DNA of 64,000 nucleotides from Rhipicephalus microplus (Eukaryota > Arthropoda > Arachnida > Ixodida > Ixodidae), in assembly GCF_043290135.1 (NCBI RefSeq), contig NC_134700.1, forward strand, positions 75,322,000 through 75,385,999, given 5' to 3'. The position numbers were made by a program, and so were the translations under genes. The number at the start of each line of letters is the position of its first letter. The stretch's first letter is position 1. Below, one piece after another: positions 47,094 to 57,192 of the stretch. Under the pieces are notes generated by a model that worked only from the letters and a program-made list of their open reading frames with translations, was not told the DNA's origin and did not search any database.

Positions 47094-47682
47094 CTCCTAG
47101 CCAACGCGCTTAAGACACTTCTCGGCAATGTGCGAAAATAACTTTTTTGGGGACCTTCGACGCGAAAATTTTGGTCTCTCTGTACTGTCTGTTTGTCGTT
47201 TTTTAACGGTACCCTAAACGGCGCCAAAATGACCAAACGATACTCCAAACGGCCGACCCCAACCACAGCGCCCACCAATATTGCTCAAGGTTCAGCGTTC
47301 ATACTTATGCGATTTTAAATTAAAAAGCAATTATGGCATATATCTGAGGCACCATAACAACACGCCAGTATTATGTATATGTATTGCTTAGCAGACAAGG
47401 CATACATATGTAATTTTAAGGATCGTAGCCTTTATAACGCTGCGCCGGCCAAGCAACGCTTGCACGAAACGACAACTGTTTCCAAAGCTTTGCTAAGATG
47501 ACACGGTGGTGGCACCTACCTGTCGCCTCGCGTTCTGCATCTTATCACCTCACAGATGGGCGCGCACGGCGCGTTCCCCGTTTTCAAGGATAACTGCCAG
47601 ATAGTGCTCATGTCTTACGTGTGACGTGACTTGCTGCGCTCGTTCACCTACCCTGCACGTTCGGGGCACTCTAACGCATCGC
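47094..47682. other. Flank between the Myb-like pseudogene and the I-like element
   Basis: No motif recognised; may include former 3' UTR. Confidence 0.4.
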
Positions 47683-47695
47683 CTCTAGAATACCA
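47683..47695 (+). repeat. Target-site duplication, left copy
   Basis: CTCTAGAATACCA, repeated exactly at 52936-52948 on the other side of the I-like element. Confidence 0.85.
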
Positions 47696-47759
47696 CTCGA
47701 CGCCGCATCTGTGGCAGCGGCGTCAACCACTAATGCTGGAGCCTCTGTAGAAGCAACTA

Positions 47760-48828
47760 CAGACCATGGCCCGGCGAACAATTGACTACGGGACGAACAA
47801 GACGGTTCCGATCTTTCAGATGAAAATGCAGAGGATATAGACCAGGCATCTTTCACAGTTGTATGCTACAAGAAAAAAAGCGGTACTTGCGTCACTGTTG
47901 TCTTCAGGCCTACGACGGATGGAGGAAGCTTATGGAAAGTCAACCCTAACATTGTCGCATCAGCCGTTGTAACGTTGGCTCAAGAGAAAGTTCTTAACCA
48001 TCGCATCAACAAAGACGGAGGCCTGATGGACACAGTGTCGACCCTGCCGGCCGCCAACCGTCTACTAACTGTAACTGAATTAGCAGGGATACCAGTGGAA
48101 GCCCGGGTCCCATACTGTTACACAGCGAACTATGGGAAAATACAAGATGTCCCTCTGAGTTACTCAAATGAAGACTTACAAGACTATCTGTGTGATCAGG
48201 GCGTCATGTCGGCAAGACGACTCACCACCTACACACCTGAAGATGGCGGCAAGGTGAAAGAGGTACATCGTCGATCCGTTATTTTGCAAATTCACCATTA
48301 CCCAAACGAGTTACGCTTAGGTTCTGTAGCTACCCGGTGGCCGAGTACGTCGGGGCAGCTACGCAGTGTTATAGATGCCAGAGGCATGCTCATATATCGA
48401 GACATTGCAATGGCCTGGTGCGCTGCAAAGTCTGTGCTGGTCCTCATTCACACAAAGAGTGTACCTCAAAAGCACAACCTAAATGTGCTAACTGCGGCGG
48501 TCCCCACCCTGCTTCGTATGGAGGGTGCGTTAAAAAGAAGGCTGCCACACTTGCACGCTCGTCGGAGCAAGCACGAGGGAAACCACCAAGGCGCAACGAT
48601 CCACCGCCTAATCCAGAAGTTGTATTCACGAATATGAAAGACTTCTCCCAGAAAAGATCATCACAAAGCCGTAAGGCAACTGGTGACACGTGCGCTGATG
48701 TGACAAAAAGAAACGTGGGAAGCCTACTGGCACATCGAATCTTTCAAAACCACCACAAAGCGTCTCACAAGAGTCATCGGTCGAGTACAGTCGTCACCAG
48801 TTTCAGCCACCGCAACATGACAGGGTGA
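47760..48828 (+). pseudogene. I-like ORF1 (gag-like) with three CCHC knuckles, broken
   Basis: The frame 47795-48330 reads TVVCYKKKSGTCVTVVFRPT, VTLAQEKVLNHRINKDGGL, SLPAANRL-like and GVMSARRLTTY, typical of arthropod I-like ORF1. An upstream TGA near 47786 and a frameshift at about 48330 break it. The second frame to 48828 carries the knuckles CYRCQRHAHISRHC, CKVCAGPHSHKEC and CANCGGPHPASYGGC, then a basic tail. The protein would coat element RNA. Confidence 0.85.
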
Positions 48829-49029
48829 TCTGCGAAGGGCAACAACAAGGAAACACAGACCAAGATTTTGCACGCATACCGATTCCAATGCTGTTCGCAG
48901 CTTTCAAAGCCCTTGTCCACGCAAATCCTTTGTCAAAAAATATCCCAGAGGTAGAAGCAATTTTTACAATGGAGCCCTTGGTGTCGACGTCTTACGCACC
49001 ACAGGGGCGTTCTCCCTTGCACTAGTAAT

Positions 49030-51681
49030 CATGGCTTCCCCAACGACATCTTCACCTGAACTGATAATTCACAGAATCTTCCGCACATGCACCATATTCC
49101 AGTGAAACACTCGTGGCCTTCGCTGGAAGCTCTCAGGCTTCTGGCGACTGGTGCGAGAATACCGATTCTCATTTATCGTCATCTCCGAATCACGCGTCGA
49201 CCCGAATTATAGAATGAACGGATACAACTTCCATCACTCAAAGTGACCTGACGGTATCAGCAGATCACTCATCGGCTTTCGTAAAGCCATTCCAGTCTCC
49301 GCAATTGACATCGGCCTCCACTGCGACAACGAATATGTGTGTGCCATAACGATAATCGGTAAACAGCAGTCCATTCTCATCGGAGCATACCTAGAACCAG
49401 GCAAGCCTTTCAACGCTTCCAGGCTTGAAAACTTGATTTCAAGAGCACTTTCCCTACACATCAATTGTGGAGACTTCAATGCCCGCAATGAAATTTTGGG
49501 CAGCTCACACACTTGTTCTCGAGGAGCTAAGCTTGCAGAACTGCCATCAAAACATTCAATTGAACCACTAAATGACGGCGGCATCACCTTCCTACGAGGC
49601 ACCATGACTACTAACAGCATCGACGTGAGCTTCATAACAAGTTCAGTCACTCACAACTTTGACAGGTGCACCGACTTGGAAACGCGTGGGAGTGATCACT
49701 ACCCACTCCTGATATCAGGTGCTGGTGTAAATATGACATCAAAGAAAACCGTCATAAGATCCACAGATTGGAAGGCGTACAAAGAAGCAGCAGGAAAGGA
49801 AATCACTGCCGCTACAAAAGATGATGAATTTCTCGCTACGGTGGCTCATTGCCTAAAAGAATGTACACACGTTTCAACTAAAAACTAGATTTGCATCAAA
49901 TAATGAGGAGTTTGAAAGACTGTGTGCTATTTGCAGGCGAGCTGAACGGAAAGTTCTGTGCACAAAGAGTTTAGAAGACCTCCGAGCCTGTCGACGCACA
50001 CAGCGTCATATTCGGCGCTACCTGGGTAAATGTAGCTGGCAAGGATGGCGTGAATTTTGCTCAACACCAGATGTTCACCAACCTGTGTGCGAAATTCGGC
50101 GGGTTTTTAGAGGCATGCGCATGCCACTCTGGCAGCTTCACCCTTTCGCCGCACTCTCCCTGCACGAACGAAAATTCCTCAAAGAGCTCTCTGGATATTG
50201 CGTACTACTATCAACAAACTCAACGCTTTGGGCCGCATGTGCAGGTAACCAGCCTGGCAGCTCACGGGTGGCAGTGCCAGTGCTAGACATACCTTTTATA
50301 ATTGAGTAACTGAACACTGCTATTAGTGAGTCATACAAGCGCACATCGCCTGGCTCTGACGAAGTAACCTATGAAGCCATTGCAAAGCTACTCCACGCGT
50401 CCCGCCTACGACTCCTAGAATGTTATAATTCTTCGTGGATGTCTGGAGTGGTCCCCGCTGAGTGAAAGCTGGCAAAAACAGTGCCCATTTTGAAACTTGG
50501 TAAGCAGCCAACAAGCTACACCTCTTTCCGGCCTGTCGCCCTACTGAGTTGCGTTGGCAAACTCATGGAGCGAATGATTCACAAACGATATACTTGGTTC
50601 CTAGAAAGCCGCAACGAGTTTTCGGAAGAAATGAATGGGTTCCGCCAAGGCAGGTCAGCTATCGACCTTTCTCTTCCCTTGAAAACGACCTCTCAGCAGG
50701 ACGCATCGCGACAGCCGTATTCCTTGACATCGAGGCAGCTTTCGATTCAGTCTTTCACCGTGCCATTCTCGCAACCATGGAAGATCTTGGCCTAGGAGGG
50801 AATCTATACAACTGGATTGAGAACTATCTAGAAGAGCGGAAAATATATATGAGCACTCCAAATGGTCCCACACAGTTCTATAAAGTAGAGAAGGGTGTAC
50901 CCCAGGGTGCCGTGCTCAGCCCTTCAACCTTACCCTGATACACATAATGAAATCACTCCCTCGAGGAGTACACATCTCGATTTACGCTGATGACATCTGC
51001 ATCTGGAGTGCTTCAAGGTCACGTTACATCACCAAGCAGCGACTTCAAAAAGCTTTACAGAACATCTCCGCATATCTAGCGCTCCGAGACATGCACTTTT
51101 CACCAGAAAAGGGCACAGCCATTGCTTTCACGAAAAAGAAAATGAGCGAGTATGCGCTACTGCTCGATGAACGACCGCTGACCTATGTACGGTCTCAAAG
51201 ATTCCTGGGAATAATCATCGACAGAAATCTTTCCTGGTCTCCTCAGGTGAAGAAACTTCGAACTAGAATAGTAGCAGCCACTTAACTCTTCAAAGTCATG
51301 GCTGGAACAAGATGAAGATGTAGCTGCCGCTCAATGGTACTGCTTCAGAACGCATATATTAAAGGAACATTACGCTATTGTCTACCGGTGCTTCACCGAT
51401 TATCCCCAGCAAATAAAAATGTGGAAGCCGCACGCAACAGCTGCCTACGAATATGTCTAGGGCTCCTGAAGAGCTCACCAGCAATGGGAACTGTAGCGAA
51501 AGCAGGATGTCTCCCACTGGATGTCATCTCTATCCGAGAAACCATGCGTACACATCTTCAACATGCATTACAAGGTAAAAAGCATTTACTGTACCGAGTT
51601 CAGCTAACGCACAGCAATTATTCGCTCGGCCAAGGTGTGCAAATGCTTCAACTCTCTCCTGTTAATCAGCCACAAAAATAA
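49030..51681 (+). pseudogene. I-like endonuclease and reverse transcriptase (broken)
   Basis: Endonuclease pieces from 49100 on: NTRGLRWKL, FIVISESRVDPN, ILIGAYLEPGKP, INCGDFNARNEILGS and RGSDHYPLLIS. After a gap with stops, the reverse transcriptase reads SFRPVALLSCVGKLMERMIH (50526 on), FLDIEAAFDSVFH, KGVPQGAVLSP and YADD at 50983-50994, with frame changes near 50660 and 50938. Then SQRFLGIIIDRNLSWSPQV and the thumb region to 51681. Not functional. Confidence 0.87.
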
Positions 51682-51764
51682 TGCCTACACCATTTCCTCC
51701 CTGAACACTTTCGCCTATAACTATAAAAAAAGCTGTACCGGGCATCAATGGGGCAAAGAGACGA

Positions 51765-52214
51765 ATGTCACAGGCTGCGCTGATGCAGACTACTTCCCTC
51801 TTCTTAGCCGAGAACTATGCTCAGCACTCGCACATTTACACCGACGCCTCAACCACTCAGGGGACTTCCGCTTATGGATTTTATATTCCTTCTACAAGAC
51901 AAATGCTCTCCTGTCGACTACGATGGAGGACATCCTCGATATCAGCAGAACTTCATGGCATCAAAGAAGCTGTCCTCTACATCTTGCGCCAAACGCTGGA
52001 CCGATGGATAATTTTCACCGACTCCAAAGAAGCACTACAGATATTGTTCAACCTTCTAAAGAAAACGAATTGTCACCCCATTTCGTTCGACATAGCATAC
52101 CTACATCACCCGGCTGTGACCGCAGGGAACTCTATCACATTTCAGTGGATACGGGCTCATTGTGGAATTTTCGCCAACGAAAAAGCAGATGAAGCCGCAC
52201 GCAAGGGTCTTTGA
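51765..52214 (+). CDS. I-like RNase H domain (open, complete catalytic set)
   Basis: A 149-codon open frame. It holds HIYTDASTTQG (first Asp), SAELHGIKEAV (Glu), FTDSKEALQIL (second Asp) and WIRAHCGIFANEKADEAAR (His and last Asp), so all catalytic residues of a type I RNase H are in place. It is the domain that follows reverse transcriptase in the I clade and would degrade element RNA after copying. It is cut off from the RT by stops and is unlikely to be expressed on its own. Confidence 0.85.
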   Translation: MSQAALMQTTSLFLAENYAQHSHIYTDASTTQGTSAYGFYIPSTRQMLSCRLRWRTSSISAELHGIKEAVLYILRQTLDRWIIFTDSKEALQILFNLLKKTNCHPISFDIAYLHHPAVTAGNSITFQWIRAHCGIFANEKADEAARKGL

Positions 52215-52251
52215 CACCACAATTACAGACGAACTTATTTGACTAAATTAG

Positions 52252-52692
52252 ATGCAACCCAGATGGCCAAAACACTTGCAATTGAAGAAAATAAGAGACC
52301 TTCCGACACATCATTATGCCTTCCTTCACTCAATCGACCCCTATCTGAGAACAAGACTCTCATTCAAAGCTCCTCGCCATGTGGAAACGCTATACCATCG
52401 TCTACGTCTAAACAGTGCCTATGTTAACAGCCTACGGTACCGTTTCGGTCAGTCAGCGAGTCTGTATTGCAACAGCTGTGGCTCCTTCGAATCATTGGAA
52501 CATATATTGTTTGAGTGTAGAGCGTATGCTGATGAGCGTGCGCTTTATGAACATCGCATGCATTCTATAACTGAGAGAACTTTCTCCCTTGACTATGTAT
52601 TGGGACCTTTAGCCTGCCCCACTTTACAGAGGCGTGCTATGAAACTTTTATTTTCGTACTTGGACAGCATCGGTCAACTATACAAGCTGTAG
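52252..52692 (+). pseudogene. I-like C-terminal zinc-binding region
   Basis: Reads RTRLSFKAPRHVETLYHRLR and the zinc motif CNSCGSFESLEHILFEC (C-x2-C-x7-H-x4-C), the usual end of I-like ORF2 proteins. It lies in a frame shifted from the RNase H part and ends with a stop at 52690-52692. Confidence 0.85.
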
Positions 52693-52935
52693 CTGTGGCT
52701 TGACACCACGAAAAAAGTATTAACGCACGTCCTCATCCGATGATCAAAGAGGTGGCCTTTTCCTTTATTTTTTTTTTAATGGATCATCCATATTCACAAT
52801 TTGTCTTTTTTTCTCTCTCTCTTCTTATTTGTACTTTTGATCCTCAATCCCCTTCCCCACGCAGAGTAGCAAGTCAGCGAATTTTACATGCCAGCTAAAT
52901 TCTCTGCATTTCAATAAAGCACTCTCTTTCTCTCT

Positions 52936-52948
52936 CTCTAGAATACCA
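52936..52948 (+). repeat. Target-site duplication, right copy
   Basis: CTCTAGAATACCA, partner of 47683-47695. The next bases also agree apart from one mismatch (CTC versus TTC). Confidence 0.85.
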
Positions 52949-53292
52949 TTCACGGATTTCCTTGCGCAGAAGATCGAATAAACGTTTTGTTCACTCTGAG
53001 TGTGCGCGCGTGTGCTGCCGAATGTGCTTTGTTTATCTCTCTTCCCTCTCTGCTCTCTATCTTTCATCTCCCCCATCCCCCTGCCATGCGCAGGGCAGCA
53101 AACCGGCTGCCTATAGGCTGGCTAACCTCCCTGCCATTCTTTTTCTCCTATTTTCCTCTCCAGACGGAGGACTATCCTCTTTCAACGACATTTGCGGTGT
53201 AACATGCAGATACGGAGCAAAGTTTTTCCCGTTGAGGGGAGATGTGATTAAAAAAATTCATTTGTACATGGTACACTGGAAAGTTCACTAAT

Positions 53293-53530
53293 AGATTGAC
53301 ATGTTGGGTTTTACGTCCCAGAACCACCACGTGGTTATGAGAGTCGACCGAGTGGAAGGCTCCGAAAATTTTTACCGCCTGGAGGTTCTTTAATGTGCGC
53401 CAAAATCTGAGAACACGAGCTTAAAGGTTTTTCACCTCCATCGAAATTGCGACTGCTGCAGCCGAGATTCGATGCCGCAACCTGCTTGTTACCAACCGAG
53501 TACCTTAGCCACTATGCCACCGAGGCGGGC
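53293..53530 (-). mobile_element. Ruka-like SINE
   Basis: Reverse complement of the SINE body: GTTTTACGTCCCAGAACCAC, GGAGGTTCTTTAATGTGCG, then GATTCGATGCCGCAACCTGC for the B-box region and GCCACTATGCCACCGAGGC for the tRNA-like head. The tail is nearly gone. Confidence 0.87.
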
Positions 53531-53656
53531 CGAAGTTACTCTGTTGAGACATCTATTTACAATGATTTCAAACGTGTACTTTTATTCAGAGCGAATTGCA
53601 AAGCTTTTGTTGTGTTTCAAGACAGCGTGTTAAGTATTACTTTATTTAGGTGCACT

Positions 53657-53902
53657 CATTGATTGATTTGATTTGTGGTGTTTATTGTCCCAAAACCACG
53701 CTATGATTATGAGAGACGCCGTAGTTAGGGGCTCCGTAAATTTTGACCACCTGGGGTTCTTTAACGTGCACCTAAATCTGAGCACATGGGCCTACAACAT
53801 TTCCGCCTCCATCGGAAATGCAGCCGCCACAGCCGGGATTCGATCCCGCGACCTGCGGGTCAGCAGCCGAGTACCTTAGCCACTAGACCACCACGGCGGG
53901 GC
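53657..53902 (-). mobile_element. Ruka-like SINE with target duplication
   Basis: Full-length minus-strand copy with a short TGATT tail on the left and tRNA-like head CTAGACCACCACGGCGGGG on the right. ATTTAGGTGCACTCA (53644-53658) and ATTTAGGCGCACTCC (53903-53917) flank it, a 15-bp duplication with two mismatches. The neighbour at 53293 has the same orientation. Confidence 0.9.
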
Positions 53903-53917
53903 ATTTAGGCGCACTCC

Positions 53918-54570
53918 TTTCAGCTGTAAACTGTTATGACTATGTGCTAGTTATGTGTCGTGGCGGCCCACGTCAGCTGTAGAATGCAAATAACTTTCAA
54001 GAAAATGTGTGTAGTGAGTGTAAATGAAAAATAATGTTTTTAAAAACTGTTTAACGCTGAGGTCATGCTAACTGCTTACTTTGTGTTTGCTAATCACATT
54101 AACGAAGCAACATTTCAAAGGCCATAATTGCTGTGGTCACACGTTGAAACGAAATGTGAAAAAAATTTTACCCTAATGCCAATATGAGAGTTGCCAGAAA
54201 ACAGTTCCAAACTCAAGAAAGTGCCGGAAATTGTGTCACAAAAATCTTATTTGAAAGGAAAAAATGAAGACTCATCTGTGTGATTGTGGCGTACTGTCTA
54301 AGATGATCTCTTTCATCATGAGAGCTGGGAATTCATGTTTATTCTGAAGATGTGGCTTTGGTGAATTCCTCATGCAAAATGGAACGGTAGGGAGCTAGGT
54401 AACCATTCCCAGGGGAATGATTTCTCCAGCTTTTAAGAGCCTCGTTGTGCCCTTTATTGCAAATTTCAGCCCTCGTCGATTGCAACTGCAAATCTGTTTT
54501 TTTTGTCAGAGAAAATCCGGCGATGCAACCTGTGAAAGTAATCATAAGCAAAAATGCATGATTTTGTTAG
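53918..54570. other. Stretch without recognised features
   Basis: No motif seen. Confidence 0.45.
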
Positions 54571-54790
54571 GATGGATGAAAAACTTTTATTAGGGTCCTC
54601 AAGGATTCCATCGCCGTTTTATAGGGGTAGGATCGCGGGCCGCTCCAACGTTGGTACGGGAAGGCCCAGCCTCACCGCCGCATCGTGGGCCTTCTGGACA
54701 GCCTTGAGTTGTTTATTTATTTATTTATTTACAGTACCTCAAAGGCCCCAATGAAGGGGTTTTACTTGAGGGGTGGGCTATTACAATCGG

Positions 54791-56459
54791 TTAAAGGAGT
54801 AGATGCTCGATCGCTGCTTTGAAGTTGATGATACTGGAGTGGTACGCAACGTGAGGAGGAAGGCCATTCCAAACTTGTGCGGTCTTGACAAAGAAGGATG
54901 AAAGGTGCGCAGTGGTGTGAGCTCTTGGCGGGTAAACAGCTTTCCTGTGATTGATGCGGTCTGAATGACGATGGGCTGGCTTGATGGTGGGAGTACGAGG
55001 CGATCCATGATAAAACTTGAAAAACAGGCACAGACGAGCTATACAGCGGCGTGACGAAAGGGTAGCGAGGTTAGCACGAGATTTAAGTTCGGTTACGCTT
55101 GACTGATATGAATAATCTGAAAAGATGAATCTTGCTGCCCGGCTTTGCACTGTTTCAAGTGTTTTAGTGTTGTTACTCTAATGAGGGTCCCAAACAGCGC
55201 ATGCGTATTCAAGTTTTGATCTGATTAGTGTCTGATAAGCGAGTAGTTGGACAGGGGTAGGAGCTAGATGATTTCGGCGCAGACAGCCAAGACCACGGTT
55301 TGCTTCGTTAGTAATGTGCGTTATGTGAAGGGACCATGTTAAATCAGAAGAAAAATGGACACCTAAATACTTGTATGTAGTTACGCATGAAATTTGAGTG
55401 TTGTTAATGAAGTATGCTGGAGATGGGTAGCACTGTCGGCGATGGAAAGAGACTAGTGACGTTTTGTTTGCGTTAAGGGACATTAACCACGTTGGACACC
55501 AGATTTCAATTTTATGAAGGTCAGATTGAAGTTCATGAACATCTGATGTGTTGGTAATTGGGCGATGAATGACACAATCATCGGCGAAAAGTCTGATGCT
55601 AGAAGAAATATTATTCGGCAAGTCGTTAATATATATGAGAAAAAGCAAAGGTCCTAGAACCGAGCCTTGAGGCACGCCTGAAATTGCGGGGCGTAAAGAC
55701 GAAGAAAGATCATTTGCGTAAACGAACTGCTGGTGGTTAGTTAAAAAGTCGCAAATCCAATTGAAAACTAAGGGGTCAAGGTTGAGACAAGAAAGTTTTA
55801 AGAACAAGCGTTTATGAGGAACTTTGTCAAAAGCTTTTTCGAAGTCTAAAAAGAGCGTGTCTATTGGTATATTTACATCAATGCTAGAGCTAATGTCATT
55901 AGTAAACAGAGCTAGTTGAGTGTCGCACGAAACACCTTTCTGAAAGCCATGTTGGTTTTTATGAAAGAAATGAAGAGGTGCGAGAAAGTTGACTATGTGG
56001 GAATAGATTACGTGTTCCATTATTTTAGAGCATACACTTGTGAGCGAAATGGGACGATAGTTTTTGGGTGAATACGAGTTACCTTTCTTTGGGATTGGAA
56101 TGACCTTGCCTACCTTCCAGTCTTGTGGCACCACTCCAGATGAGAGTGATTGCTGAAAAATGTTAGATAAAATCACACTTGTTACAATTTTAGTGTTCTG
56201 CCAATATTTTTGTGTTAATGCCATCTATACCCATTGATGAAGTAAGCTTTAACGAGTTGATTATCTTGGAAATACCATTGGCATGAAATGCAATTTTCGA
56301 CATGATCGGGTGGCATACAGGAAGGGCATGGGGAAGGTCACCGTCAGGTTCTATGGTGAATACAGAGCAGAAGGTTTCATTTAATACATGCGAAGTGTAG
56401 TGTTCAGGAATTGAAACATTTTGTTCGTCGCGTAGTGTAATGTTCGATGAAGGGGTAAT
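54791..56459 (-). pseudogene. Element A ORF2, reverse transcriptase and C-terminus (frameshift and stop)
   Basis: Resumes after B with ITPSSNITLRDEQNVSIP, then a frameshift between about 56190 and 56224. The long open part reads KNYRPISLTSVCSKIMEHVI, DTLFLDFEKAFDKVPH, SGVPQGSVLGPLLFLIYIND, the FADD box at 55577-55588, TYKYLGVHFSSDLTWSLHI and RSKLEYACAVWDPH. A TAG follows at about 55175-55177 and the frame continues open with VQSRAARFIFSDYS to the true stop near 54791. Only two lesions, so A is moderately young. Confidence 0.9.
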
Positions 56460-56460
56460 A

Positions 56461-57192
56461 GATGATGGGTCAATTGAAACTAACCCAGGTCCCACGCAGA
56501 AAGAATTGTTTGAGCAGTTGCTTGAAGGTCAAACTGTAATCCGCAATGACATTGCAGAAATGAAAGCGCAATTACTTAATGTCGAAGGGCAGATCAGTGG
56601 CCTTCAGCAGATGGTCAGTCATATTGAAAAAAGGCTGTCTGAACTACCTTCATCACCGGAAGACGGAGTTCAAAATACGCTTAAATCCATAGAACACGTT
56701 ATCACATTCCAGTCAAAGAAACTAACTGATCTTGAGGACAGAAACAGGCGGTCAAACATAATAATTCATGGCGTTTCTGAATGCCCCGAGGAAACGGAAG
56801 CGCTTCTTAAAGAAAAAGTTCTAACGACGATAATGCGGGATAAGATGAACGTACAATGTGAATCTATCGGCCGCATCCACAGGCTTGGACGCCTTGGCAG
56901 CAAACGCCCGGTCATTGTCTATCTCCAAAATTTCAATGAAAAGAAACTGATACTCGATAGCTGTCGCAAACTTAGAGGATCAGGCATATCTATTCAAAAT
57001 GACTATTCGCAAGCGACTTTGAAGAAACGGAAGTTTCTGTGGGAAAGCGCGAAAGCAGAAAAACTACAAGGTAAAAAAGTGCACTTGCTTCATGACAAGC
57101 TAAAGGTCGATAAAGAGCTATACTTTTGGGATGAGACTAAAAACATGCGTGTCAAAATAACGAACCAGCGATCTCAGCAGTCTGACATATGA
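56461..57192 (+). CDS. Element B ORF1 (L1-type), 5' cut, ends at in-frame TGA
   Basis: The frame starts at the junction with DDGSIETNPGPTQKELFEQL. SIETNPGP is the end of a 2A motif, but the usual Asp is Ser, at or next to the truncation point. Then come a coiled coil (NDIAEMKAQLLNVEGQISGL), an RRM-like core (RRSNIIIHGVSECPEETEA; IGRIHRLGRLGSKRPVIVYL) and CTD (HDKLKVDKELYFWDE). About 240 codons without a break. The stop TGA is at 57190-57192 and the same frame continues as ORF2. The ATG at 56440 belongs to element A sequence on the other side of the junction. Confidence 0.88.
   Translation, partial: DDGSIETNPGPTQKELFEQLLEGQTVIRNDIAEMKAQLLNVEGQISGLQQMVSHIEKRLSELPSSPEDGVQNTLKSIEHVITFQSKKLTDLEDRNRRSNIIIHGVSECPEETEALLKEKVLTTIMRDKMNVQCESIGRIHRLGRLGSKRPVIVYLQNFNEKKLILDSCRKLRGSGISIQNDYSQATLKKRKFLWESAKAEKLQGKKVHLLHDKLKVDKELYFWDETKNMRVKITNQRSQQSDI

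Larger units (their letters stand above)
47696..52935 (+). mobile_element. I-like non-LTR retrotransposon, full length, decayed
   Basis: A 5.24-kb plus-strand element with a perfect 13-bp target duplication at its ends. It has a gag-like ORF1 with three zinc knuckles, endonuclease, reverse transcriptase, RNase H and a C-terminal zinc motif, the set typical of the I clade. The 3' end has an AATAAA and a CT-rich stretch. Coding is broken in ORF1, endonuclease and RT, while RNase H remains open. Confidence 0.9.

Noticed and set aside
56440..56460. ATG at 56440 as the true start of element B ORF1
   Set aside because: The bases before 56460 belong to element A on the opposite strand; the junction merely happens to be open.
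56467..56493. Functional 2A in element B
   Set aside because: The Asp of the consensus is Ser and the upstream leader is missing, so this copy probably cannot skip, although it shows the family once had a 2A.
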